A stretch of 64,000 nt of DNA from positions 22,141,343 to 22,205,342 of the forward strand of contig CM072810.1 in assembly GCA_037013495.1 (NCBI GenBank). The letters are read 5' to 3'. How positions within the stretch are numbered: the first letter of the stretch is position 1; each line of letters starts with the position of its first letter. This DNA comes from Hippophae tibetana (lineage: Eukaryota > Streptophyta > Magnoliopsida > Rosales > Elaeagnaceae). The position numbers and the translations under genes were made by a program. Of the stretch, positions 37,684-47,297 are shown one piece after another. The notes under the pieces are model-generated. The model had not been told where the DNA came from, did no database searches, and saw only the letters and a program-made list of their open reading frames with translations.

Positions 37684-40600
37684 TCTATTTTGATTCATAG
37701 TTCTAGATTTACATTTTTGCTCAAATGCCTAAATGAGTGGTCTCCAAAAATTTTCAAGTTGTTTGGAAAAAGTTACAATTGGAAATTCATTAAAATAATC
37801 ATTTTAGAGCTCGGATTACCATTTTTTTAATTCCCTAAAAGAGGGTGTAATCGTTCTTAGAAATTTAGTAAATATCTATGCAAGTATAGCCATTTTCTAT
37901 TCATTCTTATCAGAGTCATTATTTCTAACAATTCTGTGAAAAACATCTTCTCCCGGACCACTATCCTTGATGTCTATAAAGCCAAGCTCTTTCCGTCCTC
38001 GAAAGTAGATTGCTATCATATTGGAAAAAAGTGATGCAGTTCAAATACTTTCTCAGCTCATTCATTTAACAGTAAGTTAAAATTTCTTGTACATGGATTT
38101 AAGCAAGGCAATTTTGGTTTGAAAATGATACGGAAAGCTAGTGACGATTTCCCAAATCTACTTCTCTCTCCTAATATGTCCACCCAAATTGTACGAGTAG
38201 TTGATAATGTTTGAAAAGCATGCATTGAATTTGTTCAAAGTTTCATCCTCATGCTTGATATAGAGTTCAAAATTTATGTTTAGCTTCATAGTTCTAGATT
38301 TATTTTGGTACTCAAATGCCTATATGAGTGGTCTCCAAAATGTTTCCTGTTGTTTGGAAGAAGTACAACTGTAAATTCATAGAAATAATCATTTTAGAGC
38401 ATCGATTACCTTTTTTAAATCACTAAAAAAAGGTTTATTATTTCTAAGAAATTTAGTATATCTCTCGGCAAGTAGAGCCATTTTGCTCTTCATTGGTATT
38501 AGAGTCATCATTTCTAAGAATATTGTCCAAAACAACTTCGCCCGGACCACTATCCTTGATATCTATAACGCCAAGCTCTTTCCATCCTTGAAAGTGGATT
38601 GCTATCATATTGGAAAAAAGTGGATGCGGTTCGAATACTTTACCAACTCATTCATTTAACAGTAAGTTCACAAGATTGTACATGGATTTAAGCAAGGTAA
38701 CTTTGGCTTGAAAATAATAAGGTAAGCTATAAACGATTTTCTCAATCTACTTCTCTTTCCTAATAGATCCACCCAAATTACGTGAGTAGTTGGTAATGTT
38801 TGAAAAGCATGCATATAATTTGTTCAAAGTTTCATCCTCTTGCTTGATATAGAGTTCAAAATTTCTGTTCATCTTCATTGTTCTACATTTATTTTGTTGC
38901 TCAAATGCCTATATGAGTGTTCTCGAAAATATTTCATGTTATTTGGAAGAAGTACAACTGTAAATTCATCAAAATAATCATTTTAGAGCTCAGATTTCCT
39001 TTTTTTTAATCCCTAAAATAGGGTTTATTCTTTTTTAGCAATTTAGTAAATCTCTGGGTAAGTAGAGCCATTTTCTCTTCATTGGTATTAGAGTCATCAT
39101 TTCTAACAATTGTGTCAAAACCATCTTCGCTCGGACCACTATCCTTGATTTCTTGAAAGCCAAGCTCTTTCCCTATTCTGAAGTAGATTGCTCTCATATT
39201 GGATACAAGTGATGCAATTCGAATACTTGTCCAACTGATTCATTTAACAGTAACTCCCAAAGGCTTGTACATGTATATCCTAATAGGTCCACACAAGTTA
39301 TACGGGTAGTTGATAGTGTTTGAAAAAGATGCATAGAATATTCTCAAAGTTTCATCCTCTAGCATGATATAGAGTTCATAATTTTTATCCAGCTTCATAA
39401 TTCTAGATTTATTTTCTACCTCAAATGCCTATATGAGTGGTCTCCAAAATGTTTCATGTTGTTTGGAACAATTAAAACTGTAAATTCTTTGAAATAATCA
39501 TTTTAGAGCTCAGATTACCTTTTTTTAAAATCCCGAAAAAAGGTTTATTCTTTCTAAGAAATTTAGCAAATCTTTGGGCAAGTAGAGCCATTTTCTCTTT
39601 GTTGGTATTAGAGTCATCATTTACAACAATTGTGTCAAAAACATCTTCGTTCGGAGCACTATCCTTGATGTCTTGAAAGCAATGTTGTTTCCCTCCTCTA
39701 AAGTAGACTGCTCTTTGATGAGCGAAAACCGGCATCGCCGATTCTTGCCAATACTTTGGTTTTTATATTTATAAAACTCTCGCAAGTGCACAAATCATTT
39801 CGTAGAAAATGATAAGTATACTCCCAAGGTCGATCTAAGGAAGGAATGTATGTGGTTTTTAATTTATTATTCAAACTTTTAAAAACGAAATTAAATCCTA
39901 AACATCCTGTCACGATAGTTTGGTTTTTGTGTTTCTAATCTAATAACATAAAAAATAAACATAGATACAGATTCAATAAATAGAATCTTATAACATAAAA
40001 ATAAACATAGATACAGATTCAATAAATATAATCTAATAACATAAAAATCTCAACCATACATTATTTTAAGAATAAAAGAAAACAACATATCTCCAAAATG
40101 TCTCATACTTTTTAATCTCTTTTAAGATCATAATTAAAATCTCAAGCATACATTATTTTAATCTTTTTAAACAATCATGATTTATTTTAATAATTAGTCA
40201 AAAATTATTTTCATTTTTCATGTCAAAAACGTATCAATTTAATTTCACCCAATTTCAGTGTCATGAATCCGAATTCGCTTCGACTCTATTCCTCACAAGT
40301 CAATACTCTCAAAACACTGAATCCTATGGGTTCAAACACTCATACTATTTTATATGCGAAAGAGTTGATGTATAGAAATGAACTAATATGTTTGCATATG
40401 TATAAAGAATAAAGGCTCAAAGTGTTATTTTAACATTGATCTCATGAAAGGAATCGAATGTATAAATTATAAAGATATCATATATAAAAATTATTTTCAT
40501 GCATAAATCAAACTCATTAAGAAAGAATTTCAAGATATATGCTTTTTACAAATGAAGAAATTGCAATGACTTTTTAGGGAATTACTTCCTATATCTTTCT

Positions 40601-41817
40601 TTTGTAATTAGCCTGTACTAACAACTTTGTAGGCAATGTGGGTCATAGTATGTAGATGATACTATATATGTTTTATCTATATATATATATATATATATAT
40701 TGAAGATATTTTTCAATATATCTATTTTTTAGAGAGTCAACCCATGTACATATTGTACATTTTTTTTAGGATTTTGGTGTGTGGTTAATTTTGTGGCTTT
40801 TCTGTTTGATCTTGGTTTAGGTAACCCTAGATATGTCCTTTGGTTTTTGTAGCAGTCATGCATAAATGAGATATAAGCATATACTATCAATTTCTACTCA
40901 AATCATTTAATCTAAGCAAAAATAATAAAAAATATATATATGATACTCTATTAAGATAAGAAAAAAAATTCATACATTTAGTGCTAATACCTATAGAGAT
41001 CATCTAAAAATTTGAATAAATAAGAAATGTGTTTAGAGTAGAAAAAATATATATTTCACTCTGAATAAAAGAAATTAGGCTCAAATTATATCTCACAAGG
41101 GTAGTCTCCACTAAACAAAATTCATAAACACCGATTTTGGGTTTAATATAATTTCCACATTTTATCAAGAAATACTAGTTATGACAAAAGCTAACTAATT
41201 ATCCAAAAAAATTACAAAATATTTCATGATATGTTTCCAAAAATTAATCTAACAGTACAAAAGACTTAACTATTTACTTAAATTTGATTTAAAGAAATGA
41301 TAGATTTTTGTGAGAAATTTTTTTTATTTCAAAAATTACTAAATCACACAAAACAATAATAAAACCAAACACAAAAAATGAAAACGTGAATATAAAAAAG
41401 AAAAAAAATAATTAATTAATTTTTTTTAAATTGTTAAATTTTTTTTTTCTAATTAAGCATGGTAACTTTTCACCACCCCCAACCTAGAACTTACATTGTC
41501 CTCAATGTAACAACTATAAATTTAAGATAAAGAGAAAAGAGAAGAAAGATTACCTATTTCTTGAGAATGTGTAAGTAGTAATGGAGAAATGCAGGTGCAT
41601 CCATCATATTCATCCTTAAAGTGTATACAGACAGATTGCTGTGAACTTCTAATATCTCAACAAATATTTTTAGTTTTAACAATTTAAACATTATTCACAT
41701 ATAATTAAACTAAAATAAACAATAAAATTAAGTAAATAAAATAAATAACAGAAAATTACCTAAAATGATGGGTTGCCTCCCATCCAGCGCTTAGTTTAAC
41801 GTCTTAGCAAGACGTAA
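37684..41817. repeat. Left arm of a ~4.1-kb inverted duplication
   Basis: The reverse complement of this segment matches 52526-56560. It spans about 2 kb of gag array, the junction with an Athila LTR end at 39715/39716, the LTR fragment, and the Athila 3' region up to the hairpin. Frames carried across the arms are the same: 39698-39913 and 54331-54546 encode identical peptides, and 39472-39735 differs from 54509-54772 only in the last residue. Larger differences are confined to A/T runs and a (TA)n tract (40679-40701). Confidence 0.9.
39716..40045 (-). mobile_element. Athila LTR fragment (3' end) abutting the gag array
   Basis: On the minus strand this ends CTCATCA exactly at 39716 and contains the conserved LTR block with TCGGCGATGCCGG. 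Only the last ~330 bases of the LTR remain, fused at about 40045 to the 3' untranslated region, so the polypurine tract and most of the LTR are deleted. A ~50-bp piece (ATAAACATAGATACAGATTC) is duplicated in tandem. The same junctions occur in the right arm. Confidence 0.8.
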
Positions 41818-41884
41818 ATTTATGGTGCTAAGGGTTACTCAGCCAAATGCAATCCATTTCAGCAATGTTGTTTGGTTCTTCTAA
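40046..41884 (-). mobile_element. Athila 3' untranslated region
   Basis: Non-coding sequence between the integrase stop and the LTR fragment. It holds the hairpin ACGTCTTAGCAAGACGT at 41799-41815, the TGGGTTGCCTCCCA motif (inverse of TGGGAGGCAACCCA) and a (TA)n tract. It matches the 3' halves of the non-autonomous elements at 2112-3900, 48653-49627 and 52526-54190. No frame is visible. Confidence 0.8.
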
Positions 41885-43210
41885 TTAAGGCTTCACACGA
41901 TGTCCATTGACTTTGAATATTTTTTGTGTCTTGGAGTCCAATAGTTCTACTACTCCATGTTCAAATAACTGAACTATTTTGAATGGTCCATCCCATCTTG
42001 ATCTCAACTTTCTTGGAAACAATCTCAAACGAGAGTTAAATAAAAGAACTTTCATTCCAGGGTGAAGAGTCTTAGGAACTAGCCTCTTGTCATGATAGCG
42101 CTTAGTACGCTCTTTGTATAATTTGGCATTCTCATAGGCTTCATTCCTAATTTCTTCCAACTCATTAAGCTGGAGTAATCATTTTTCTCCTGCTTTATCT
42201 AAATCCATGTTTAACTCTTTAATTGCCCAGTAAGCCTTGTGTTCAAGTTCAACTGGAAGGTGGCATGCTTTCCCAAAGATTAACCGGTAAAGGCTCATCC
42301 TAATAGGTGTTTTGTAAGCGGTGCGGTATGCCCATAAGGCATCATTTAACTTAAATGCCCAATCGTTCCTTGAAGGACGCACAATGCGTTCCAATATTCC
42401 CTTAATTTGCCTATTACTTACTTCCACTAAACCAGAAGTTTGAGGATGATATGGAGTAGCTACTTTATGTGTGATGTTGTACTTGTTTAGTACTCCATCA
42501 AAGAGTTTGTTACAAAAATGGCTACCTCCATCACTTATTATAGCTCTAGGCGTTCCGAACCTGCTGAATATTAAATCCTTCAAGAATTTCACAACAACAT
42601 TAGCATCATTGGTTTTGGTAGGGATAGCTTCTACCCACTTGGGTACATAATCCACAGCAACCAAAATATATTGAAAACCATTAGATGGGGGAAAAGGACC
42701 CATAAAGTCAATCCCCCATACATCAAAGAGTTCAACAACTAAATTAGAGATCAAATTCATTTCATCTCTTTTGCTTATGTTTCCTGTTCTTTGACATCTA
42801 TCACATTGTGCACAAAACATATGAGCATCTTTAAAAAGAGTGGGCCAAAAGAATCCAGACTATAATACCTTACGGGCTGTCTTTTCACCACCAAAATGAC
42901 CCATACAATGAAGTTCATGACAAAAAGTTAGAATGCTCTTATGTTCTTCTTCAGGTACACATCTCCGGATGACTTGATCTTGACCAATCTTGTATAAATA
43001 AGGGTCATCCCAGAAATAATCCTTAATAGTTTTAAAAAACCTTTTCTTATCCCTGATATGAAGTCTTAGGTCGCAAAACACCAGTGGCAAGATAGTTTAC
43101 AATATCAGCATACCATGGGTTCGGACTTATGAAAAATAACTGTTCATCAGGGAAGGTTTCAACTATATCTCCATTACTCTCATCTTTAAGAGAATTGAAG
43201 AACACGTGTT
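41885..43210 (-). pseudogene. Athila-type Ty3/gypsy pol fragment: RNase H-integrase linker and integrase
   Basis: From 43090 to 41885 one minus-strand frame of about 402 codons is broken by only two stops: TAG at about 42860 (KVL-SGFFWP) and TGA at about 42178 ([13 protein letters not shown]). Both are explained by C-to-T changes. It shows the zinc finger (CHELHCMGHFGGEKT and CDRC) and the catalytic core [18 protein letters not shown] and [13 protein letters not shown], in which D, D and E are spaced as DD35[12 protein letters not shown] and a C-terminal [19 protein letters not shown] segment follow. Upstream, to 43210, the preceding PDEQLF and PWYADIVNYL motifs survive in shifted frames. RT and gag are absent; the left flank is a CCD intron. 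Confidence 0.92.
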
Positions 43211-43797
43211 CATGTCAGGAAAAAACTTTGGATAAATGTTTTTCAAAAGTTGATTTAGTAATGAGTTTTGTTTTCAAGTATTGGTTTCTTACATTTGAAA
43301 TTAATTTTCTATTTTCGAATTCATTTATTAAATAAAACAAAAACCATTTTGGTAACAACTTTTGTTCTATTTTTGTAAAGAAAAGAAAACACACACATAT
43401 AGTTTGTTTGGTAAAACTAAATATGTTGTGTGTTCTGTTTTTAGTTTTTCTTTTTCTCAAATTTTTATATAATATTAATTTCGTTTTTAACTATGAGATC
43501 GATATAAAATTTTACTGTAAAAGATTTGAAATTTAGAAAACGAAAGTATGATATGAATGTTTCTTTTTTTCTAAGAGCCAAAATTATAACAAATTATAAA
43601 ATTCATTTCTAATTAAAATGAAGATTAAAAGCATAACTAATTATCAAATAATGAGGAAATCAAAAACTTTTATTTGAACAAGGAAAATAATAAAAGAAGT
43701 AACACCTTACAAAATGAAACATGACATAAATAATAACACTAACTCGTATAAACCCAAAAAAAGTAAAACAACAATTTTTACACTACTGCTAAGTTAC
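43211..43797 (-). other. CCD intron remnant
   Basis: AT-rich, non-coding sequence lies between the donor GTAACT (first base at 43797 on the minus strand) of the CCD exon and the Athila pol fragment that begins near 43210. Pyrimidine- and A-rich tracts fit a plant intron. The following CCD exon is not seen, because Athila DNA replaces it. Confidence 0.6.
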
Positions 43798-43936
43798 CTT
43801 ATCTCCATCTTCATAACAATTGATAGTGTGAAATGTGCAATTTGGTTCAAATTGAAACCAGTGCATTGAATTTGCATCACCAAATCAAGGCATACCTCCG
43901 ATCCTTACAAAGTCCTCACCATTGTACTTTATTAAC
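43798..43936 (-). pseudogene. CCD1-like pseudogene exon carrying an iron-ligand His
   Basis: The minus-strand exon of 139 bp is bounded by acceptor CATGTAG and donor AAG-GTAACT. It encodes LIKYNGEDFVRIGGMP, a TGA where relatives have Arg, then FGDANSMHWFQFEPNCTFHT and INCYEDGDK. The His in CTFH corresponds to an iron ligand of carotenoid cleavage dioxygenases. It starts with G, and joined to the CC ending the exon at 6806 it restores CCG (Pro) and the family sequence RG-SP-LIKY. It is therefore the next exon of the gene at 6409-8154, though about 37 kb away and on the wrong side. Confidence 0.88.
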
Positions 43937-44280
43937 CTACATGTCACCAACTTACCATTTGTTACAAAACCATGATAAGGATAACACAGGTATATGATAG
44001 GTCCCAAGCATAGAAGATCAATGGAGTTAGAAAAGGGTTGTTTTGTTTGTAAATTCATTACTTTTTCCCTTGATCTCCTTCTGCTTAAAATGGAGAAGAG
44101 ATTGCTTACAAAACGGTCATGCAACAGCTCGATGGCTGTTCATGACACTTGTCTTTTGCATGCGTGGCATTTAGGGCATGGATAGTCATATAGTTACATA
44201 ATATTGCTACACTTGTCTTTATATACATAATATTATGGCACTTGTCACAACAAATGGCTAAAAAGGATACAAACATCCGT
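43937..44280 (-). other. CCD intron between the acceptor and the chromovirus 3' LTR
   Basis: This contains the acceptor of the downstream CCD exon and about 340 bases without convincing coding sequence. The matching part of the same intron is 6409-6805, on the other side of the chromovirus insertion. An open minus-strand frame running through it (44124 to 43885) is the exon plus intron read-through. Confidence 0.6.
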
Positions 44281-44540
44281 CGGTAATTATTTAACAAAAT
44301 ACATGCAATATCTCAGTGGTTGCGTGTGCGCAGTATAAAACCAAAAATAGCACGCAATGGTGGAGTATCTATGCATGCAGTGACACCCTTCATGTGCGCA
44401 GTGGCCTAGTAGTTCTGTGCACAGTGACATCCTTCTTACGTGCATTAACTAAGAGAGATGCTTTGTGTCATGCCAAAAGATGTATGCATGTTTATGCATA
44501 CTTGGGATTCCTCTTGGGAGTTCTTGATGAACGACTAACA
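44281..44540 (-). mobile_element. Chromovirus 3' LTR
   Basis: This aligns with 6148-6408 and begins TGTTAGTCGTTC on the minus strand at 44540, a few bases after the last codons of the chromovirus polyprotein (EDKVHAIEEGN). The far end is not clearly defined; homology between the two LTR copies ends near 44281. Confidence 0.65.
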
Positions 44541-44544
44541 TTTC

Positions 44545-45570
44545 CCTCTTCTATGGCATGAACCTTGTCCTCAAGTTTCAAGAACATTTCCTTGATTTGT
44601 TGATAATCTTCCCACGAAGCTTCTTCTTGAGGAAATGTTTTCCATTTTATGAGGCTTTCTTCCATAAGCTTGGATCCTCTTTTTACCCATCATGAGTCTA
44701 AGATTTCTTCTAGTTCATTTATGAGTTCCCCTTCGTTCGAGACTAGTGGTAATTATGGACTTGTAACTTGACCTTCTTCTATGCATTTTTTAAGCATGGA
44801 CATATGGAAAACTCGATGTATTCAAGAATTTGAGGGTAATTTCAGTTTGTAAGCAACCTGACCAATTCGTTCCTCGACTTCATAGATTCCATAATAACTA
44901 CTAGCAAGTTTCTGATAGGGTATTTTAAATATTGAATGTTAATGGTTGGGGTGTAGTTTAAGAAAGACAAGATCACTAATACTGAATTCAATTTCCCTCC
45001 TTCTTGTGTCTGCTTGTTGTTTCATTCTATTGTTAGCAGCAAAGAAATTCTCTTTAAATTGCTTAAGGATTATATCCCTGATTTTTAATTATTGATCTAT
45101 ATCATTAATAGGATAAGTATTTTTGTTATAACATGGAATGATAGAAGGAAGACGTCCATAGAGAGCCTCAAAGGGGGTCATTTTGATGGAAGCATAATAG
45201 GTAATATTATACCATAATTCAGCCCATGGAAGAAAAGAAAACCATTTACAAGGTTGTTGATGTACGAAGCAATGAAGGTACACTTCTACAAATCTGTTTA
45301 CTACTTCTGATTGGCCATCTATTTGAGGATGATATGTTCAACTCATTTTTAGTTTAATTCCATAAAGTTTGAAGAACTCTTACCAAAAATGGTTGATAAA
45401 TATTGGGTCACGATCATTGATAGTGGCATGCCATGAAGTTTCACCATTTTTTGCAATAAATGTTTTAGCAATCATCTTAGCTGTGTATGGGTGCGATAAT
45501 GCTATGAAATTAGAGGATTTACTAAGCTGGTCCACGAAAACTAAGATAGTAGTTTTTCCTTGGGAGGAAG
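44545..45570 (-). pseudogene. Chromovirus integrase C-terminal half with chromodomain
   Basis: The minus-strand sequence reads SQGKTTILVFVDQLSK, INDRDPIF (second Asp), HPQIDGQSEVVNRF (catalytic Glu) and WAELWYNITYYASIKMTPFE. It then has an ISDLVFLKLHP linker, a GPY/F-like YYGIYEVEERIGQVAYKL, FHMSMLKK, and a chromodomain (LIKWKTFPQEEASWEDYQQI) ending in LEDKV. The chromodomain identifies a chromovirus. Several stops break it, mostly at CGA or CAA positions. It continues the N-terminal piece at 5922-6147; both are cut at the same codon by Athila LTRs. Confidence 0.9.
45566..45570. other. Target-site duplication partner of 5922-5926
   Basis: GGAAG precedes the LTR at 45571, and AGAAG follows the LTR ending at 5921. 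Removing an LTR element and one copy restores the integrase reading GLPSSQGKT. This marks both as flanks of the same insertion event or of its duplicated copies. Confidence 0.75.
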
Positions 45571-47297
45571 TGATGAGTGCTAAAAAAAACTAAAATTACC
45601 ATGATTTTATGTACATTAATTGATTAAAAATATATATATTTATATGATTTTATCATATATTTATATAAATCTATCTTTTCGGAATCACTGGTATTTTTAT
45701 TGTTTTTCAGGTATTTTGGCTTAAAAACTTAACTTAAAGACTCAAAGAGGAATACTATAGGCAATACATCACAAATATATTCATAAATAAGTGAGGAAAA
45801 GTCAACAAATATGGAAAAATGGGTCAAAAAATGTCAAAAATGTCAAAAAGGAGGAAATCACGCAAACAGCCGCCCTGCCACGCGTGCGCCAGCTCTCTCG
45901 TCCGCGCGTGCCGCTGCCCATCTATGCCTCAATCTGCGTGCACCACCTACTACACGTTTCCTCCATTTTTAATCATTTTTTCACCCACTTTTTATTCCTT
46001 TCCTTGTCTATAAATACCCACATTCTCTTCATAACTAAACCCACCTCAAAACACATCTTCTCTTCCTTTTCTTTCTCTCATTTCTACGTTTTTAAATTTT
46101 TTTTAGTTTTTAGCTTTTCTTAGTTAGTTTCTCTTAGTTTTAGAGTTCTTCTCTTTTTGAGAAGAACTAGTTATGTTTTTTTTGTAATTTATTTGCTTTT
46201 CGATTCAATAAATGGGAGTCCAAATTACGTTTGAAGGTTTTCCAATAACGAGAATAGCAACAAAGTACTCTAAGGATTTTATTTTCTTTACAATTATTTT
46301 TTATGCTTTATTCTTACATGTTATATTTCATTTGTCTGTGATTAAAATTAATTTTGCTAGCTGTTTGTAAACATGATATAATAATAACATTGTTATGCTT
46401 GCGAAATATTAAATAGGTAAAAATCTTTAAAATGAATTGATTTTATTTTAATTCAAGATTTTATATTAAGAATGTTAGAGAGAAATATATTATTTTTAAT
46501 TATAAACTTAAATTTGAAAATTAGATTTTAAGGTTTAGTTATCCGGTCTAATTTAGAGTAGTTCTCTTTTATTTGTTGGTACAATCGCTCGGTAATTAGA
46601 GTGAAGCTCTATTTAAAAAGTTTTTATAAGAATTATTATGTGCAAATGTATTGACAACATGTTTTCAGTAGTGGTTTTAAAACTTGAAAGTTTGTACTTG
46701 GATAATTAAATTCTTAGGTTTAATTTGGATACCTTGAATAAAGTTTAAATTGTCTAACCCCACCAAAGGTGGCATTTAAATGGTTCATTTTCAATCTCTT
46801 AAAAACAATTTAATTAACCAAATTAGTTATCAACCTCACACATAGGTGTTAATTGATTTGTTTAGTTAACAAAGAATATCTAACCCCACCAAAGGTGGTA
46901 TTCATATAAAAGAGAGAGAATCAATAAATATCAATTTATATCTTTAATAACCTAAATAATATGAACAAGAATAATTAACTTAGTTATTATATCCATAAAT
47001 ACTCCACTATTATAAATGATAAAATTTGCATAAATGTTTATTGAATCTTTATCTATGTTTATTTTTATGTCAGTAGATTAAAAACACAAACCCCAAAATA
47101 TCGTGAGAGGATGTTTAGGATTTAATTTCGTTTTTAAAAGTTTGAATAATAAATTAAAAACCACATATATTCCTTCAGTAGATCGACCATGAGAGTATAC
47201 TTATCATTTTCTATTAAATGATTCGTGCACTTGCGAGAGTTTTAGAAATATAAAACCAAAGTATTGGCAAGATCGGCGATGCCGGTTCTACTCATCA
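45571..47297 (+). mobile_element. 5' LTR of Athila-like element 2
   Basis: This 1,727-bp LTR begins TGATGAGTGC and ends CTCATCA. TATAAATA lies at 46009-46016 and AATAAA at 46207-46212. Compared with 4162-5921 it lacks the short stretch holding TGACGTCA. Its 3' part is the best match to 35-796. It is inserted in the chromovirus integrase. Confidence 0.88.
46009..46016 (+). promoter_or_regulatory. TATA box of the element 2 LTR
   Basis: TATAAATA is followed by CCCACATTCTCTTC and a CT-rich leader, as in the other LTRs. The upstream TGACGTCA site present at 4554 and 50103 is deleted here. Confidence 0.55.

Larger units (their letters stand above)
12528..39715 (-). repeat. Satellite-like array of ~46 tandem units (~588 bp) derived from copia gag
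   Basis: Head-to-tail units begin (at TTCTAGATTTA or variants) near 12532, 13120, 13710, 14300, 14890, 15477, 16066 and on at 584-590 bp steps to 38881 and 39402. Read on the minus strand, a unit runs MKLNRNFELYIMQ, ETLNEFYAGFSNIINYSYNL, GGPIRKEKQIEKIVASLP, HFQAKVTLL, then a linker, FQDIKDSGPNEDVFDTI, NDDSNTNEEKMALLAQRF and TKFLRKNKPFLG. This matches the UBN2 gag domain of plant Ty1/copia elements and the acidic/basic stretch before its zinc knuckle. Every unit examined is broken: many have TAG in EK-IEK, and all have a frame change after LLLNE/ELTVK. Several are shortened to 521-559 bp by internal deletions. Short ORFs on either strand here are shadows of the units. Confidence 0.9.

Noticed and set aside
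12528..39715. CRISPR-like or NLR/PPR-like protein repeat
   Set aside because: Units are ~588 bp, diverged, without spacers, and the translated repeat is a retroviral-type gag with stops, not a continuous repeat protein.
43215..43460. Minus-strand 81-codon frame as a novel small protein
   Set aside because: It lies in the AT-rich CCD intron between a splice donor and the Athila relic, with no start context or similarity.
5919..45593. Two separate chromovirus insertions
   Set aside because: The two halves join at the same codon with matching target duplication and each carries only one complementary part, so one insertion, later duplicated and rearranged, is simpler.
45791..46123. 110-codon plus-strand frame in the LTR
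   Set aside because: It overlaps the LTR promoter and TATA box and is not conserved in the other LTR copies.
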